A DNA stretch of 64,000 bases from Rubrivivax sp. (GTDB lineage Bacteria; Pseudomonadota; Gammaproteobacteria; Burkholderiales; Burkholderiaceae_C). The stretch spans positions 23,872 to 87,871 of the forward strand of contig JAUXVE010000059.1 in NCBI GenBank assembly GCA_030680415.1, given 5' to 3'. The notes under the pieces are model-generated. The model did no database searches. It was given only the letters and a program-made list of their open reading frames with translations, and was not told the DNA's origin. The position numbers were made by a program, and so were the translations under genes. Positions 17,401 through 26,645 of the stretch are shown here, in pieces (position 1 is the stretch's first letter; every line of letters starts with the position of its first letter).

Positions 17401-18818
17401 CAAAGGTTGAGGGTGCGCTTGTCGACGGCCAGCGCCGCTTCCTTGGTGGCTTCGCTCAAGCTGGGGTGGGCGTGGCAGATGCGCGCGATGTCTTCGCTGC
17501 TGGCGCGGAACACCATCGCCACCACGGCTTCGGCGATCAATTCGCTGGCCATCGGGCCGACGATGTGTACGCCCAGGATCTCGTCGCTGGCGGCGTCGGC
17601 CAGGAACTTGACCATGCCGGTGGTGTCGCCCAGGGCGCGCGCGCGGCCGTTGGCCGCGAAGGGAAAGGTGCCGGCCTTGTAGGCGCGGCCCGAGCTCTTC
17701 AACTGTTCCTCGGTCTGGCCGACCCACGCGATTTCGGGGCTGGTGTAGATCACCCACGGGATGGTGTTGAAGTCGACATGCCCATGCTGGCCGGCGATGC
17801 GCTCGGCCACCGCCACGCCCTCTTCCTCGGCCTTGTGCGCGAGCATCGGGCCACGCACGACGTCGCCCACCGCCCAGACACCGCTCAGGTTGGTACGGCA
17901 CTGGTCGTCCACGATGATGGCGCCGCGCTCGTCGAGCCCGAGGCCCACGCCTTCGGCGTTGAGCCCGGTGGTGTTGGGCACGCGACCGATCGAGACGATG
18001 AGCTTGTCTGCCTCCAGCGTCCTCGCCTCGCCCTGCGCCGTGGTGTAGGCCACCGACACGCCCTTCCTGCCTGCCTTGACCTCGCCGACGGTGACGCCGA
18101 GCTCGATCTTCAGGCCCTGCTTGGTGAAAGCCCTGTGCGCTTCCCTGGCGATCTGCGCGTCGACCGCGGCCAGGAAGGTGGGCAGCGCTTCGAGCACGGT
18201 CACCTCGGCGCCCAGGCGGCGCCACACCGAACCCATCTCCAGGCCGATCACGCCCGAGCCGATGAGCACGAGCTTCCTGGGCACGGTGCCGATGCGAAGC
18301 GCGCCATCGTTGCTGAGGATGAGTTCCTCGTCGAACGGCGCCTGCGGCAAGGCGCGCGCGCTGGAGCCGGTGGCCACGATGACCTGTTTGCCGGTCAGCA
18401 CCTCGTCGCCGACGGCGATCTCCCAGCCACCGTCCAGCGCACGAACGAAGGAGCCGCGGCCGTGGAAGAAGCTGACCTTGTTCTTCTTGAGCAGGTAGAG
18501 GATGCCGTCGTTGTTCTGCTTCACCACGGCGTCCTTGCGCGCCAGCATCTTCTTCAAGTCGAGGCTGAGGTCCTTCAGGCCGATGCCGTGGCCTGCGAAA
18601 TGGTGCGCGGCGTGGTCGAAGTATTCGCTGCTCTGCAGCAGCGCCTTGCTCGGGATGCAGCCGACGTTGGTGCAGGTGCCGCCGGGCGCCGGGCCGCCCT
18701 TGTCGTTCTTCCAGTCGTCGATGCAGGCGGTGGCAAAGCCGAGCTGCGCGGCGCGGATGGCGCCGATGTAGCCGCCCGGGCCGCCGCCGATGACGATGAC
18801 GTCGAAAGTCTTGGACAT
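17400..18818 (-). CDS. lpdA: Dihydrolipoamide dehydrogenase (E3)
   Basis: 472 residues. It has the FAD-binding GGGPGGYIGAIRAAQLG and the redox disulfide Cys49/Cys54 in GGTCTNVGCIPSKALL. An NAD-binding GSGVIGLEMGSVW and the C-terminal dimer motif HAHPSLSE are also present. It re-oxidises the lipoyl arm of OdhB and reduces NAD. It is the last gene of odhA-odhB-PspC-lpdA, so it probably serves 2-oxoglutarate dehydrogenase. Length and motifs are normal. Confidence 0.96.
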   Translation of the reverse strand: MSKTFDVIVIGGGPGGYIGAIRAAQLGFATACIDDWKNDKGGPAPGGTCTNVGCIPSKALLQSSEYFDHAAHHFAGHGIGLKDLSLDLKKMLARKDAVVKQNNDGILYLLKKNKVSFFHGRGSFVRALDGGWEIAVGDEVLTGKQVIVATGSSARALPQAPFDEELILSNDGALRIGTVPRKLVLIGSGVIGLEMGSVWRRLGAEVTVLEALPTFLAAVDAQIAREAHRAFTKQGLKIELGVTVGEVKAGRKGVSVAYTTAQGEARTLEADKLIVSIGRVPNTTGLNAEGVGLGLDERGAIIVDDQCRTNLSGVWAVGDVVRGPMLAHKAEEEGVAVAERIAGQHGHVDFNTIPWVIYTSPEIAWVGQTEEQLKSSGRAYKAGTFPFAANGRARALGDTTGMVKFLADAASDEILGVHIVGPMASELIAEAVVAMVFRASSEDIARICHAHPSLSEATKEAALAVDKRTLNL

Positions 18819-18839
18819 GATGTGGTCAGTGAAGCCGGG

Positions 18840-19157
18840 TCATTCGTTGGGCACGAAGATCCACAGCAGGATGTAGAGCAGCACGCCGGCGCCGCCGAAC
18901 AGCGCCAGCGTGGCCAGGATCAGGCGCCAGATCCACGACTCGACGCCGGTGATGGCGGCCACGCCGCCGCAGACGCCGCCCAGCCAGCGGTCGCTGCGGC
19001 TGCGGCGCAGCCGGTTGATGGCCGCCACCGCGGGAATGTCGGGCGGCGGCGGCGGGCCGTCGAGCAGGCGCGCCTTGGCGCGCTGGAACTCGTCTTCGGT
19101 CAGCACGCCGCGGCTGCGCAGTTCGTCCAGGCGCGTCAGTTCGTCGGCGATTCCCAT
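18840..19157 (-). CDS. SHOCT plus PspC-domain small membrane protein
   Basis: 105 residues. The N-terminal DELTRLDELRSRGVLTEDEF with FQRAKARLL is a SHOCT-type helix pair. The C-terminal SDRWLGGVCGGVAAITGVES is the PspC signature, followed by a hydrophobic stretch (LILATLALFGGAGVLLYILL). PspC-type proteins sense or stabilise the inner membrane under stress. The gene is embedded between odhB (31 bp) and lpdA (21 bp), so it is co-expressed with the TCA complex. Why is not evident. Confidence 0.85.
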   Translation of the reverse strand: MGIADELTRLDELRSRGVLTEDEFQRAKARLLDGPPPPPDIPAVAAINRLRRSRSDRWLGGVCGGVAAITGVESWIWRLILATLALFGGAGVLLYILLWIFVPNE

Positions 19158-19188
19158 CTCGGTCTCCAGGCGCGCGATTGAGCGCAGG

Positions 19189-20457
19189 TCAGATGTCGAA
19201 CAACAGGCGCGCCGGGTCTTCCAGCGCTTCCTTCATCGCCACCAGCCCCAGCACGGCCTCGCGGCCGTCGATGATGCGGTGGTCGTAGCTCATCGCCAGG
19301 TAGTTGATCGGGCGCACCACGACCTGGCCGTTCTCCACCACCGCGCGGTCCTTGGTGGCGTGCACGCCCAGGATGGCGCTTTGCGGCGGGTTGATGATCG
19401 GCGTGCTGAGCATGCTGCCGAAGACGCCGCCGTTGCTGATCGAGAAAGTGCCGCCCGACAAGTCGTCCATCGACAGCTTGCCGTCGCGCGCCTTGGCGCC
19501 GTACTGGGCGATCTTCTTCTCGATGTCGGCGAAGCTCATCTGGTCGGCGTTGCGCAGGATGGGCACCACCAGCCCGCGCGGCGAGCCGACCGCGATGCCG
19601 ATGTCGAAGTAGCCGTGGTAGACGATGTCGTTGCCGTCGATCGACGCGTTGATGACCGGGTACTTCTTGAGCGCGGCCACCGCCGCCTTAACGAAGAAGC
19701 TCATGAAACCGATCTTGACGCCGTGCTCCTTCTCGAACCTGTCCTGGAAACGCTTGCGCATCTCCATCACCGGGGCCATGTTGACCTCGTTGAAGGTGGT
19801 CAGGATCGCGTTGGTGGCCTGCGACTGCAACAGCCGCTCGGCGACGCGCGCGCGCAGGCGCGACATCGGCACGCGCTGCTCGGGGCGGTCGCCCGGGTTG
19901 GCCGACGGCGGCGCGGCCACCGCCGGCAGCGGGCGTGCGACAGCGGGGGCCGGCATCGGCGCCACGGGCGCGGCCGCTGCGACCTTCGGTGCAACCAGGG
20001 CGCCGAGCACGTCGCCCTTGGTGACGCGGCCGTCCTTGCCGGTGCCGGGCACCGAACCCGCGGCCAGCGCGTTGTCGGCCATCAGCTTGGCCGCGGCGGG
20101 CATGACCACGTCGGCCTTGCTGCCGCCCTTGCCAGTGCCTGGCGCAGGCGCAGCGGCCGGTGCTGCCGTGGCGGCGGGGATTGCCTTCACTTCCAGGGGG
20201 CCGGCCGCCACCGTGCCTTCGGTGTCGATCCTCGCGATGACCTCCTCGGCCACGCAACTCTCGCCGTCGCCCTTGAAGATCTGCGCCATCATGCCCGCCG
20301 CCGGGGCCGGCACCTCGAGCACGACCTTGTCGGTCTCGATCTCGACCAGGATCTCGTCCATGGCCACCGCATCGCCCGGCTTCTTCTTCCACTGCAGCAA
20401 GGTGGCCTCGGCCACCGATTCCGACAGTTGCGGAACCTTCACTTCAACGATCGCCAT
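19189..20457 (-). CDS. odhB: 2-oxoglutarate dehydrogenase E2, dihydrolipoamide succinyltransferase
   Basis: 422 residues. One lipoyl domain carries the modified Lys44 in [11 protein letters not shown]. It is followed by an Ala/Pro linker, a peripheral-subunit-binding domain ([20 protein letters not shown]) and the acyltransferase core with active-site [13 protein letters not shown]. It transfers succinyl groups to CoA in the TCA cycle. odhA lies 104 bp upstream on the same strand. Confidence 0.96.
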   Translation of the reverse strand: MAIVEVKVPQLSESVAEATLLQWKKKPGDAVAMDEILVEIETDKVVLEVPAPAAGMMAQIFKGDGESCVAEEVIARIDTEGTVAAGPLEVKAIPAATAAPAAAPAPGTGKGGSKADVVMPAAAKLMADNALAAGSVPGTGKDGRVTKGDVLGALVAPKVAAAAPVAPMPAPAVARPLPAVAAPPSANPGDRPEQRVPMSRLRARVAERLLQSQATNAILTTFNEVNMAPVMEMRKRFQDRFEKEHGVKIGFMSFFVKAAVAALKKYPVINASIDGNDIVYHGYFDIGIAVGSPRGLVVPILRNADQMSFADIEKKIAQYGAKARDGKLSMDDLSGGTFSISNGGVFGSMLSTPIINPPQSAILGVHATKDRAVVENGQVVVRPINYLAMSYDHRIIDGREAVLGLVAMKEALEDPARLLFDI

Positions 20458-20561
20458 GTTCTTTCCCGGTATGTTCTGGTGTTGCCCGACGGCCGGCCGG
20501 CGGCTCAGTGTCCTGTCGAACGCGCGCAGTCATGCCGGCGCCTCGAGCGTCCGGCTCGCCC

Positions 20562-23420
20562 CTACTTGGAAATCACGAAGCCCTTGAGCTTGCCGAAGGC
20601 CTGGTCGAGCAGCGCCTTCTGCTGTTCCTGGTGCAGGTGCGAATAACCCACCGCCGGTGACGCCGACGACGGCCGCCCGGCGTAGCCCAGCTTCTGGCCG
20701 TCGAGCATGTTCTCGTGCACACAGTGCTGCACGAAGAACCAGGCGCCCTGGTTCTGCGGTTCGTCCTGGCACCAGATCACCTCGGTGGCGTTGGGGTAGC
20801 GCTTCATCTCGGCGGCGAAGGCCTTGTGCGGGAAGGGGTAGAGCTGTTCGACGCGCACGATGGCCACTTCCCAGGCCTTCTTCTCGTCGCGCCGGCGCAG
20901 CAGGTCGTACACCACCTTGCCCGAGCAGGCGACGACGCGCCTGACCTTCTCGGCTTCGACCTCGGGCCGGGTGGCGCCGATGACGGTACGAAAGTCGTTC
21001 TTCGTGAACTCGCTCAGCGGCGAGCTCGCATCCTTGGCGCGCAGCAGCGATTTCGGCGTCAGAACGATCAGCGGCTTGCGGAACTGGCGCACCATCTGCC
21101 GGCGCAGCAGGTGGAAGATCTGGCTGGCGCTGGTCGGCTGGCAGATCTGCATGTTGTTGTCGGCCGCCAGCTGCATGAAGCGTTCGAGTCGCGCCGAGCT
21201 GTGCTCCGGCCCCTGCCCTTCGTAGCCGTGCGGCAGCAGCAGCGTGATGCCGTTGACGCGACCCCACTTCACTTCACCGGAGGCGATGAACTGGTCGATG
21301 ACGACCTGCGCGCCGTTGACGAAGTCGCCGAACTGCGCCTCCCAGATCGTCAGCGTGTTCGGCTCGGCGCTGGCATAGCCGTACTCGAAGCCGAGCACCG
21401 CCTCCTCCGACAGGATCGAGTCGATGACGACGAACGGCGCCTGGCCCTCGGCCACGTTCTGCAGCGGCACGTAGGTGCCGGTGTCCCACTTCTCGCGGTT
21501 CTGGTCGTGCAGCACGGCGTGGCGGTGCGTGAAGGTGCCGCGCCCGCAGTCCTCGCCGCTCAGCCGCACGGCGTACCCGCTGGCCACCAGCGAGGCGTAG
21601 GCCAGCGTCTCGCCCATGCCCCAGTCGACGTTGATCTCGCCGCGGCCCATGGCGGCGCGGTCGGCAATGACCTTTTCCACCAGCGGATGGACCTTGAAGT
21701 TGCCCGGGATGGTGGTGATGCGCTCCGCCAGGCGTCTGACTTCCGCCAGCGGCAGCGCGGTGTCGGCGGCGTCGGTCCATTTCCTGCCCAGGAAGGGCGC
21801 CCAGTCGACGGCGTACTTGCTCTTGAAGTTGGTCAGCACCGGATCGGCGGTGTGGCGGCCTTCGTCCATGGCCGAGCGGAAGGCCTTGGCCATGTTGTCC
21901 GGCCCGTCGGCGGGCAACACACCCTGCGTCACCAGCTTGTCGCCGTACAGCCGGCGCGTGCCGGGGTGGGCCGCGATCTTTTTGTACATCAGCGGCTGCG
22001 TCAGGCTGGGCGTGTCCTGCTCGTTGTGACCGAGCTTGCGGAAGCACACGATGTCGACCACCACGTCCTTCATGAAATGCCGGCGGTAGTCCATCGCCAG
22101 CTGCGTGCAGAACACGACCGCCTCGGGGTCGTCGCCGTTGACGTGCAGCACCGGCGCTTCGACCATCTTCACGACGTCGGTGCAGTACAGCGTCGAGCGG
22201 CTGTCGCGCGGGTCGCTGGTGGTGAAGCCGATCTGATTGTTGATGACCAGATGCACGGTGCCGCCCGTGAAGTAGCCGCGCGTCTGCGCCAGCGCCAGCG
22301 TCTCCATCACCACGCCCTGGCCGGCGAAGGCAGCGTCGCCGTGCACCAGCACCGGCAGCACCTGGGCACCGGTCTTGTCGCCGCGGCGGTCCATGCGCGC
22401 CTTGACCGAGCCTTCGACCACCGGGTTGACGATCTCCAGGTGGCTGGGGTTGAACGCGAGACTCAGGTGCACCGGCCCGCCCGGGGTGGTGACGTCGCTG
22501 GAGAATCCCTGGTGGTACTTCACGTCGCCGGCCGTCAGCGCCTCGGGCGCGGTGTGGTCGAACTCGGCGAACAGGTCCTTGGGCATCTTGCCCAGGGTGT
22601 TGACGAGCACGTTCAGCCGCCCGCGGTGGGCCATGCCGATGACGATCTCCTGCACACCCTGGCCACCGGCACGCTGCACGAGTTCGTCCAGGCTGGCAAT
22701 GAAGCTCTCGCCGCCTTCCAGCGAAAAGCGCTTCTGGCCGACGTACTTGGTATGCAGGTAGCGCTCCAGGCCTTCCGACGCGGTGAGGTGCTCGAGGATC
22801 TGGGTCTTTTCCGCCGCCGTGAAGGTGGGCTTGCTGCGGATCGACTCCAGCCGCTCCTGCCACCAGCGCTTCTCGGCGGGGTCGGTGCAGTGCATGAACT
22901 CGGCGCCGACGGTGCCGCAGTAGGTTTCACGCAGCGCCTGCACGATCTCGCGCAGCGTCATGTGCTCGGCCTTGCCGAAGTACGTGTTGGCAGCCGAGAA
23001 AGTGATGTCCATGTCCGATTCGGACAGGTCGTAGAACGCCGGTTCGAGCTCCGGAATCTTGGCCCGTTCGGTGCGCTTGAGCGGGTCCAGGTCGGCCCAG
23101 CGCGCGCCCAGGAAACGGTAGGCGGCGATCAGCGACTGCACGTGGACCTGCTTGCGCGCCACCGCCAGGTCGGCCTCGCTGGCCTTGAGGGCGAAGGCGT
23201 TGGCCTTGGCGCGCTGGGCAAAGCTCTCCACCACTGGCGCGTGAGCCACGTCGCGGGCTTCGGAGCCGTCGGTAGCAGGCACGTGCTGCAGGTTGTCGAA
23301 GTAGGTGCGCCAGTTGTCGGGCACGCTGCCGGGGTTGTCGAGGTAGGCCTCGTACAACTCCTCGACGTAGGGGGCATTGCCCCCGAACAGGTACGAGTTG
23401 GACCTGTACTGCTGCATCAT
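20562..23420 (-). CDS. odhA: 2-oxoglutarate dehydrogenase E1 component
   Basis: 952 residues, normal length. It has the N-terminal E2-binding segment (SNSYLFGGNAPYVEELYEAY), thiamine-diphosphate core segments (GMAHRGRLNVL and GDAAFAGQGVVMETL) and the C-terminal transketolase-like domain (LLPHGYEGQGPEHSSARLER). It decarboxylates 2-oxoglutarate and succinylates the OdhB lipoyl group. Two adjacent ATGs begin the gene. It heads the odhA-odhB-PspC-lpdA operon. Confidence 0.96.
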   Translation of the reverse strand: MMQQYRSNSYLFGGNAPYVEELYEAYLDNPGSVPDNWRTYFDNLQHVPATDGSEARDVAHAPVVESFAQRAKANAFALKASEADLAVARKQVHVQSLIAAYRFLGARWADLDPLKRTERAKIPELEPAFYDLSESDMDITFSAANTYFGKAEHMTLREIVQALRETYCGTVGAEFMHCTDPAEKRWWQERLESIRSKPTFTAAEKTQILEHLTASEGLERYLHTKYVGQKRFSLEGGESFIASLDELVQRAGGQGVQEIVIGMAHRGRLNVLVNTLGKMPKDLFAEFDHTAPEALTAGDVKYHQGFSSDVTTPGGPVHLSLAFNPSHLEIVNPVVEGSVKARMDRRGDKTGAQVLPVLVHGDAAFAGQGVVMETLALAQTRGYFTGGTVHLVINNQIGFTTSDPRDSRSTLYCTDVVKMVEAPVLHVNGDDPEAVVFCTQLAMDYRRHFMKDVVVDIVCFRKLGHNEQDTPSLTQPLMYKKIAAHPGTRRLYGDKLVTQGVLPADGPDNMAKAFRSAMDEGRHTADPVLTNFKSKYAVDWAPFLGRKWTDAADTALPLAEVRRLAERITTIPGNFKVHPLVEKVIADRAAMGRGEINVDWGMGETLAYASLVASGYAVRLSGEDCGRGTFTHRHAVLHDQNREKWDTGTYVPLQNVAEGQAPFVVIDSILSEEAVLGFEYGYASAEPNTLTIWEAQFGDFVNGAQVVIDQFIASGEVKWGRVNGITLLLPHGYEGQGPEHSSARLERFMQLAADNNMQICQPTSASQIFHLLRRQMVRQFRKPLIVLTPKSLLRAKDASSPLSEFTKNDFRTVIGATRPEVEAEKVRRVVACSGKVVYDLLRRRDEKKAWEVAIVRVEQLYPFPHKAFAAEMKRYPNATEVIWCQDEPQNQGAWFFVQHCVHENMLDGQKLGYAGRPSSASPAVGYSHLHQEQQKALLDQAFGKLKGFVISK

Positions 23421-23516
23421 CTTTCGCTCACCTTACGCGCCGGTTTCCAGCGCTTGCGATGGGTTGATCAACCTTCCGCGGGCCCCGGCTGCACCGGGCG
23501 AGCGGATTGCGACCCG

Positions 23517-23544
23517 CCTTGCTGCTTGTCTAGAGTCAGCAAGG
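23517..23544. repeat. Stem-loop in the 324-bp gap upstream of odhA
   Basis: Perfect 8-bp arms CCTTGCTG and CAGCAAGG enclose 12 bases. The gap (23421-23744) separates divergent odhA and the binding-protein gene and must hold both promoters. No T-run follows the stem, so it is not an intrinsic terminator; it could be an operator or an mRNA structure. No other clear signal was found in the gap. Confidence 0.4.
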
Positions 23545-23744
23545 GGACGGGAAGGACCGTGTCTTTTCAGCGGCAGACTCTATCACTACGCCTGTCTTGT
23601 CCGGCTCGCCGATCGGACACCGGCCATCCCCGCACTTTGCTGGCAAGTCCCCCTTCCGCAGAACAGCCCCGGAGTTTCCCGGCTGCCGCCGTTTCGTGCC
23701 GGCACTAGCATGCAGAGTTCCGGAAACCAAGCGAGGTACGCTCC

Positions 23745-25316
23745 ATGAAGATCAAAGCCCTGCTCGCCGCCACGGCCCTGGCCGCCGCGGTGATGCTGCC
23801 AGCCCAGGCGCAAACCCTGCGCTGGGCAGCGCAGAACGACATCCTGACGATGGACCCGCATTCGCAGAACCATGCGACGACCAACGCCATCCTGATGCAC
23901 GCCTACGAAGGCCTGACGCGCTACAACGCCACCTATCAGGTCGAGCCGGCGCTGGCCACGAAGTGGACCTTCATCAGCCCGACGCAGGTGCGCTTCGATC
24001 TGCGCAAGGGCGTCAAATTCCACGACGGCACGCCGTTCACGGCCGACGACGTGGTGTTTTCGTTCGGCCGCATCAAGCAGCCGCAAGGCACGATGCAGAT
24101 CTACGTCACCGGCATCAGCGAGATCCGCAAGATCGACGACCACACGATCGACGTGATCCTCGGCGCGCCGAACCCGCTGCTGCTGCGCAACATCATCGAC
24201 TTCCGCATCATGAGCAAGGCGTGGGCGGAGAAGAACGGTACCGCCAACGTCCAGGACTACAAGGCGAAGGAGGAGAACTTCGCTTCCCGCAACGTGATGG
24301 GCAGCGGCGCCTACAAGATCACCGGCTGGCAGCCCGAGCAGCGCATCACGATGACGATCAACCCCGACTGGTGGGACAAGCACCAGGGCAACGTGCGCGA
24401 GGTCGTCTACACGCCGATCAAGAGCGACCCCACGCGCGTGGCCGCACTGTTGTCGGGCGACGTCGACATGCTGACGGACCTGCCGACCCAGGACGTGGCC
24501 CGGCTGCGTACGGACAGCAAGATCAAGATCGTCGACGGCCCCGAGGTGCGAACCATCTTCCTGGCCCCGGACATCGGCAGCCCGGAATTGAAGTACAGCA
24601 ACGTCAAGGGCAAGAACCCCTTCGCCGACAAGCGCGTGCGCCAGGCCCTGAGCATGGCCATCGACCGCGACGCGATCCGTCGCAACATCATGCGCGGGCT
24701 GTCGATCCCGGCCGGCATCATGGTGGCGCCCGGCGTCAACGGCCACGCGCCCGACTTCGATACGCCGGTGAAGGCCGACGCCGAGGCCGCGAAGAAGCTG
24801 CTCGCCGAGGCGGGCTACCCCGACGGCTTCGAGTTCCGGTTGAACTGCCCGAACAACCGCTACGTCAACGACGAGGAGATCTGCCAGGCCATCCTGGCAA
24901 TGTGGGCGCGCATCGGCGTGCGGGTACAGCTGAGCGCCGAGAACATGGCCACCTTCATCCAGAAGGTGCAGAACTTCGACACCTCGATGTACCTGCTGGG
25001 CTGGGGCGTGGCGACCTACGATGCGCAGTACGCGGTGCAATCGCTGGCACGCACTCGCACCAGCGGCGCCGACGGCAACTTCAACTTCTCGAAGGTCAGC
25101 GACCCCGTCGTCGACCGGCTGACCGACGCGATGAAGACCGAGATCGATACCGCCAAGCGCAACGCGATGATCAAGGAGTCGTTGCAGCGCATCAAGGACG
25201 AGGTGCTGCTGATCCCGATCCACCACCAGATGCGGCCCTGGGCCATGAAGGCCGGCGTGACGACGGTGCACCGTTCGGACGACCGGCCCGAGGCCCGCTT
25301 CACCTCGATCCGCTGA
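23745..25316 (+). CDS. Peptide/nickel-type ABC transporter substrate-binding protein (family 5), orphan
   Basis: 523 residues. Residues 1-22 are a signal peptide (MKIKALLAATALAAAVMLPA, then QAQ). The family 5 signature region is VRFDLRKGVKFHDGTPFTAD, and later GSGAYKITGWQPEQRITM and DKRVRQALSMAIDRDAIRRN fit DppA/OppA-like proteins. It should bind peptides or related solutes in the periplasm. No permease or ATPase genes lie beside it, so its transporter must be encoded elsewhere. The gene is read toward the amidohydrolase, with a shared hairpin between them. Confidence 0.88.
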   Translation: MKIKALLAATALAAAVMLPAQAQTLRWAAQNDILTMDPHSQNHATTNAILMHAYEGLTRYNATYQVEPALATKWTFISPTQVRFDLRKGVKFHDGTPFTADDVVFSFGRIKQPQGTMQIYVTGISEIRKIDDHTIDVILGAPNPLLLRNIIDFRIMSKAWAEKNGTANVQDYKAKEENFASRNVMGSGAYKITGWQPEQRITMTINPDWWDKHQGNVREVVYTPIKSDPTRVAALLSGDVDMLTDLPTQDVARLRTDSKIKIVDGPEVRTIFLAPDIGSPELKYSNVKGKNPFADKRVRQALSMAIDRDAIRRNIMRGLSIPAGIMVAPGVNGHAPDFDTPVKADAEAAKKLLAEAGYPDGFEFRLNCPNNRYVNDEEICQAILAMWARIGVRVQLSAENMATFIQKVQNFDTSMYLLGWGVATYDAQYAVQSLARTRTSGADGNFNFSKVSDPVVDRLTDAMKTEIDTAKRNAMIKESLQRIKDEVLLIPIHHQMRPWAMKAGVTTVHRSDDRPEARFTSIR

Positions 25317-25333
25317 GCGAACGCTCGGCTGCC

Positions 25334-25360
25334 GAAACGGGCCCTACGGGGCCCCGTTTC
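25334..25360. terminator. Bidirectional hairpin terminator
   Basis: Arms GAAACGGGCCC and GGGCCCCGTTTC pair around TACG between the convergent binding-protein and amidohydrolase genes. The A/T-rich arm ends can act as short U-tracts in both directions. Confidence 0.65.
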
Positions 25361-25363
25361 TTC

Positions 25364-26611
25364 TCAAGCGCTGAGCCGGTTGCGCACGACGCGTCCGGCC
25401 TGCATGAGCATGCGGATGCCCTGTTCGGGATCGGCGAGCATCTCGAGGCTTCGCATCGGATCGCCGTCGACCACCAGCAGGTCGGCCCAGGCGCCGGGCA
25501 CGATCTGGCCGATGTGCGCTTCCTGGCGCATCAGCCGGGCGGCGGTGATGGTCGCGCTCTGCAGCGCCTCCACCGGCGGCATGGCCGCGGTACGCAGCGC
25601 GAACTCGCCCGACTGGCGCGCGTGCATGTGGCCGAGCAGGTCGGTACCGAAGACCACCGGCACACCCTCGGCGCGCGCGATGCGCACCGCTTCGATGCCA
25701 CGCGAGCGCACGCTGGCCAGCTTGTCCATCATCACCGCGCTCCAGCCCAGGCGCTGCCCTTCGTCGGCCAGCGCGGCGTAGGTCGACAGCGTGGGCACCA
25801 GGTAGGCGCCGTGCTGCTTCATGACCCGGGCCGTGGCCTCGTCGATGAGGTTGCCGTGTTCGATGCTGCGCACGCCGGCCTGCACCGCCCGCGTCACGGC
25901 ACGCGGCGAATAGGCATGCGCCAGCGCGTAGAGGTTGGCGGCCTGCGCCTCCTCTACCGCCGCACGCAGTTCATCGAGCGAGAACTGCGTGCCGTCGATG
26001 GGGTCGGTGGGGCTGCTGATGCCGCCGCCGGCCATGATCTTGATCTGGTTGGCACCGTGGCGCACCTGCTCGCGCACGGCGCGCCGCACTTCACCGACGC
26101 CGTCGGCGATGGCGCCGACGAGGCCGATGCCGGCACAGCTGCAGAACATGCCGCTGCCGCGCACGCCCTTGGGGCGCATGTCGGCATGGCCGCCGGTCTG
26201 CGAGATCGGGAAACCCGAGATGAACAGGCGCGGCCCTTCGTACAGGCCGCGGGCCACCGCCTCCTGCAGCCCGAAGTCGGCGCCCGCGGCGTCGCGCACG
26301 GTGGTGAAACCGCGCATCAGCATGCCGCGCATGATGTGGCTGCTTTGCGCGCCCACCAGCGACGGCGGCTGCAGCGCCAGGCCCACCAGGTCGGCCGAGG
26401 CGGCCACCACGTGGACATGGGCGTCGATGAGCCCCGGCAGCACGGCACGGCCGCCGGCGTCGATGAGCTCGGCATCGTCGACCTGCAGCGCCTGCTGGGT
26501 CACGGCGACGATACGCTCGCCTTCGATGACGATGGTGCTGTGCGGCAAAAAGGTGCCGCTGGCGCTGTCGAACAGGCGCGCGTTGATGACCGCCTGGCGG
26601 CGGGGATTCAC
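25364..26611 (-). CDS. Metal-dependent amidohydrolase (imidazolonepropionase/Xaa-Pro dipeptidase-like)
   Basis: 415 residues from GTG 26611; the open frame runs to 26737, but that part overlaps the nitronate monooxygenase gene and reads as non-coding. Amidohydrolase ligands are visible: VLPGLIDAHVHV (HxH), the carboxylated-lysine candidate in QIKIMAGGGISS, LAHAYSPRAVTRAV, SIEHGNLID and the catalytic Asp in VFGTDLLGHMHA. It should hydrolyse a C-N bond in a cyclic amide or dipeptide-like substrate. The substrate cannot be read from sequence. It lies in a catabolic gene string with NMO, acyl-CoA dehydrogenase and ETF. Confidence 0.85.
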   Translation of the reverse strand: MNPRRQAVINARLFDSASGTFLPHSTIVIEGERIVAVTQQALQVDDAELIDAGGRAVLPGLIDAHVHVVAASADLVGLALQPPSLVGAQSSHIMRGMLMRGFTTVRDAAGADFGLQEAVARGLYEGPRLFISGFPISQTGGHADMRPKGVRGSGMFCSCAGIGLVGAIADGVGEVRRAVREQVRHGANQIKIMAGGGISSPTDPIDGTQFSLDELRAAVEEAQAANLYALAHAYSPRAVTRAVQAGVRSIEHGNLIDEATARVMKQHGAYLVPTLSTYAALADEGQRLGWSAVMMDKLASVRSRGIEAVRIARAEGVPVVFGTDLLGHMHARQSGEFALRTAAMPPVEALQSATITAARLMRQEAHIGQIVPGAWADLLVVDGDPMRSLEMLADPEQGIRMLMQAGRVVRNRLSA

Positions 26612-26645
26612 CGCCGGCCCCGCTGGCCAGCCACGCCGCAGGTCT

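Noticed and set aside
20715..23708. 997-codon plus-strand frame antisense to odhA
   Set aside because: Shadow of a complete odhA gene; no motifs.
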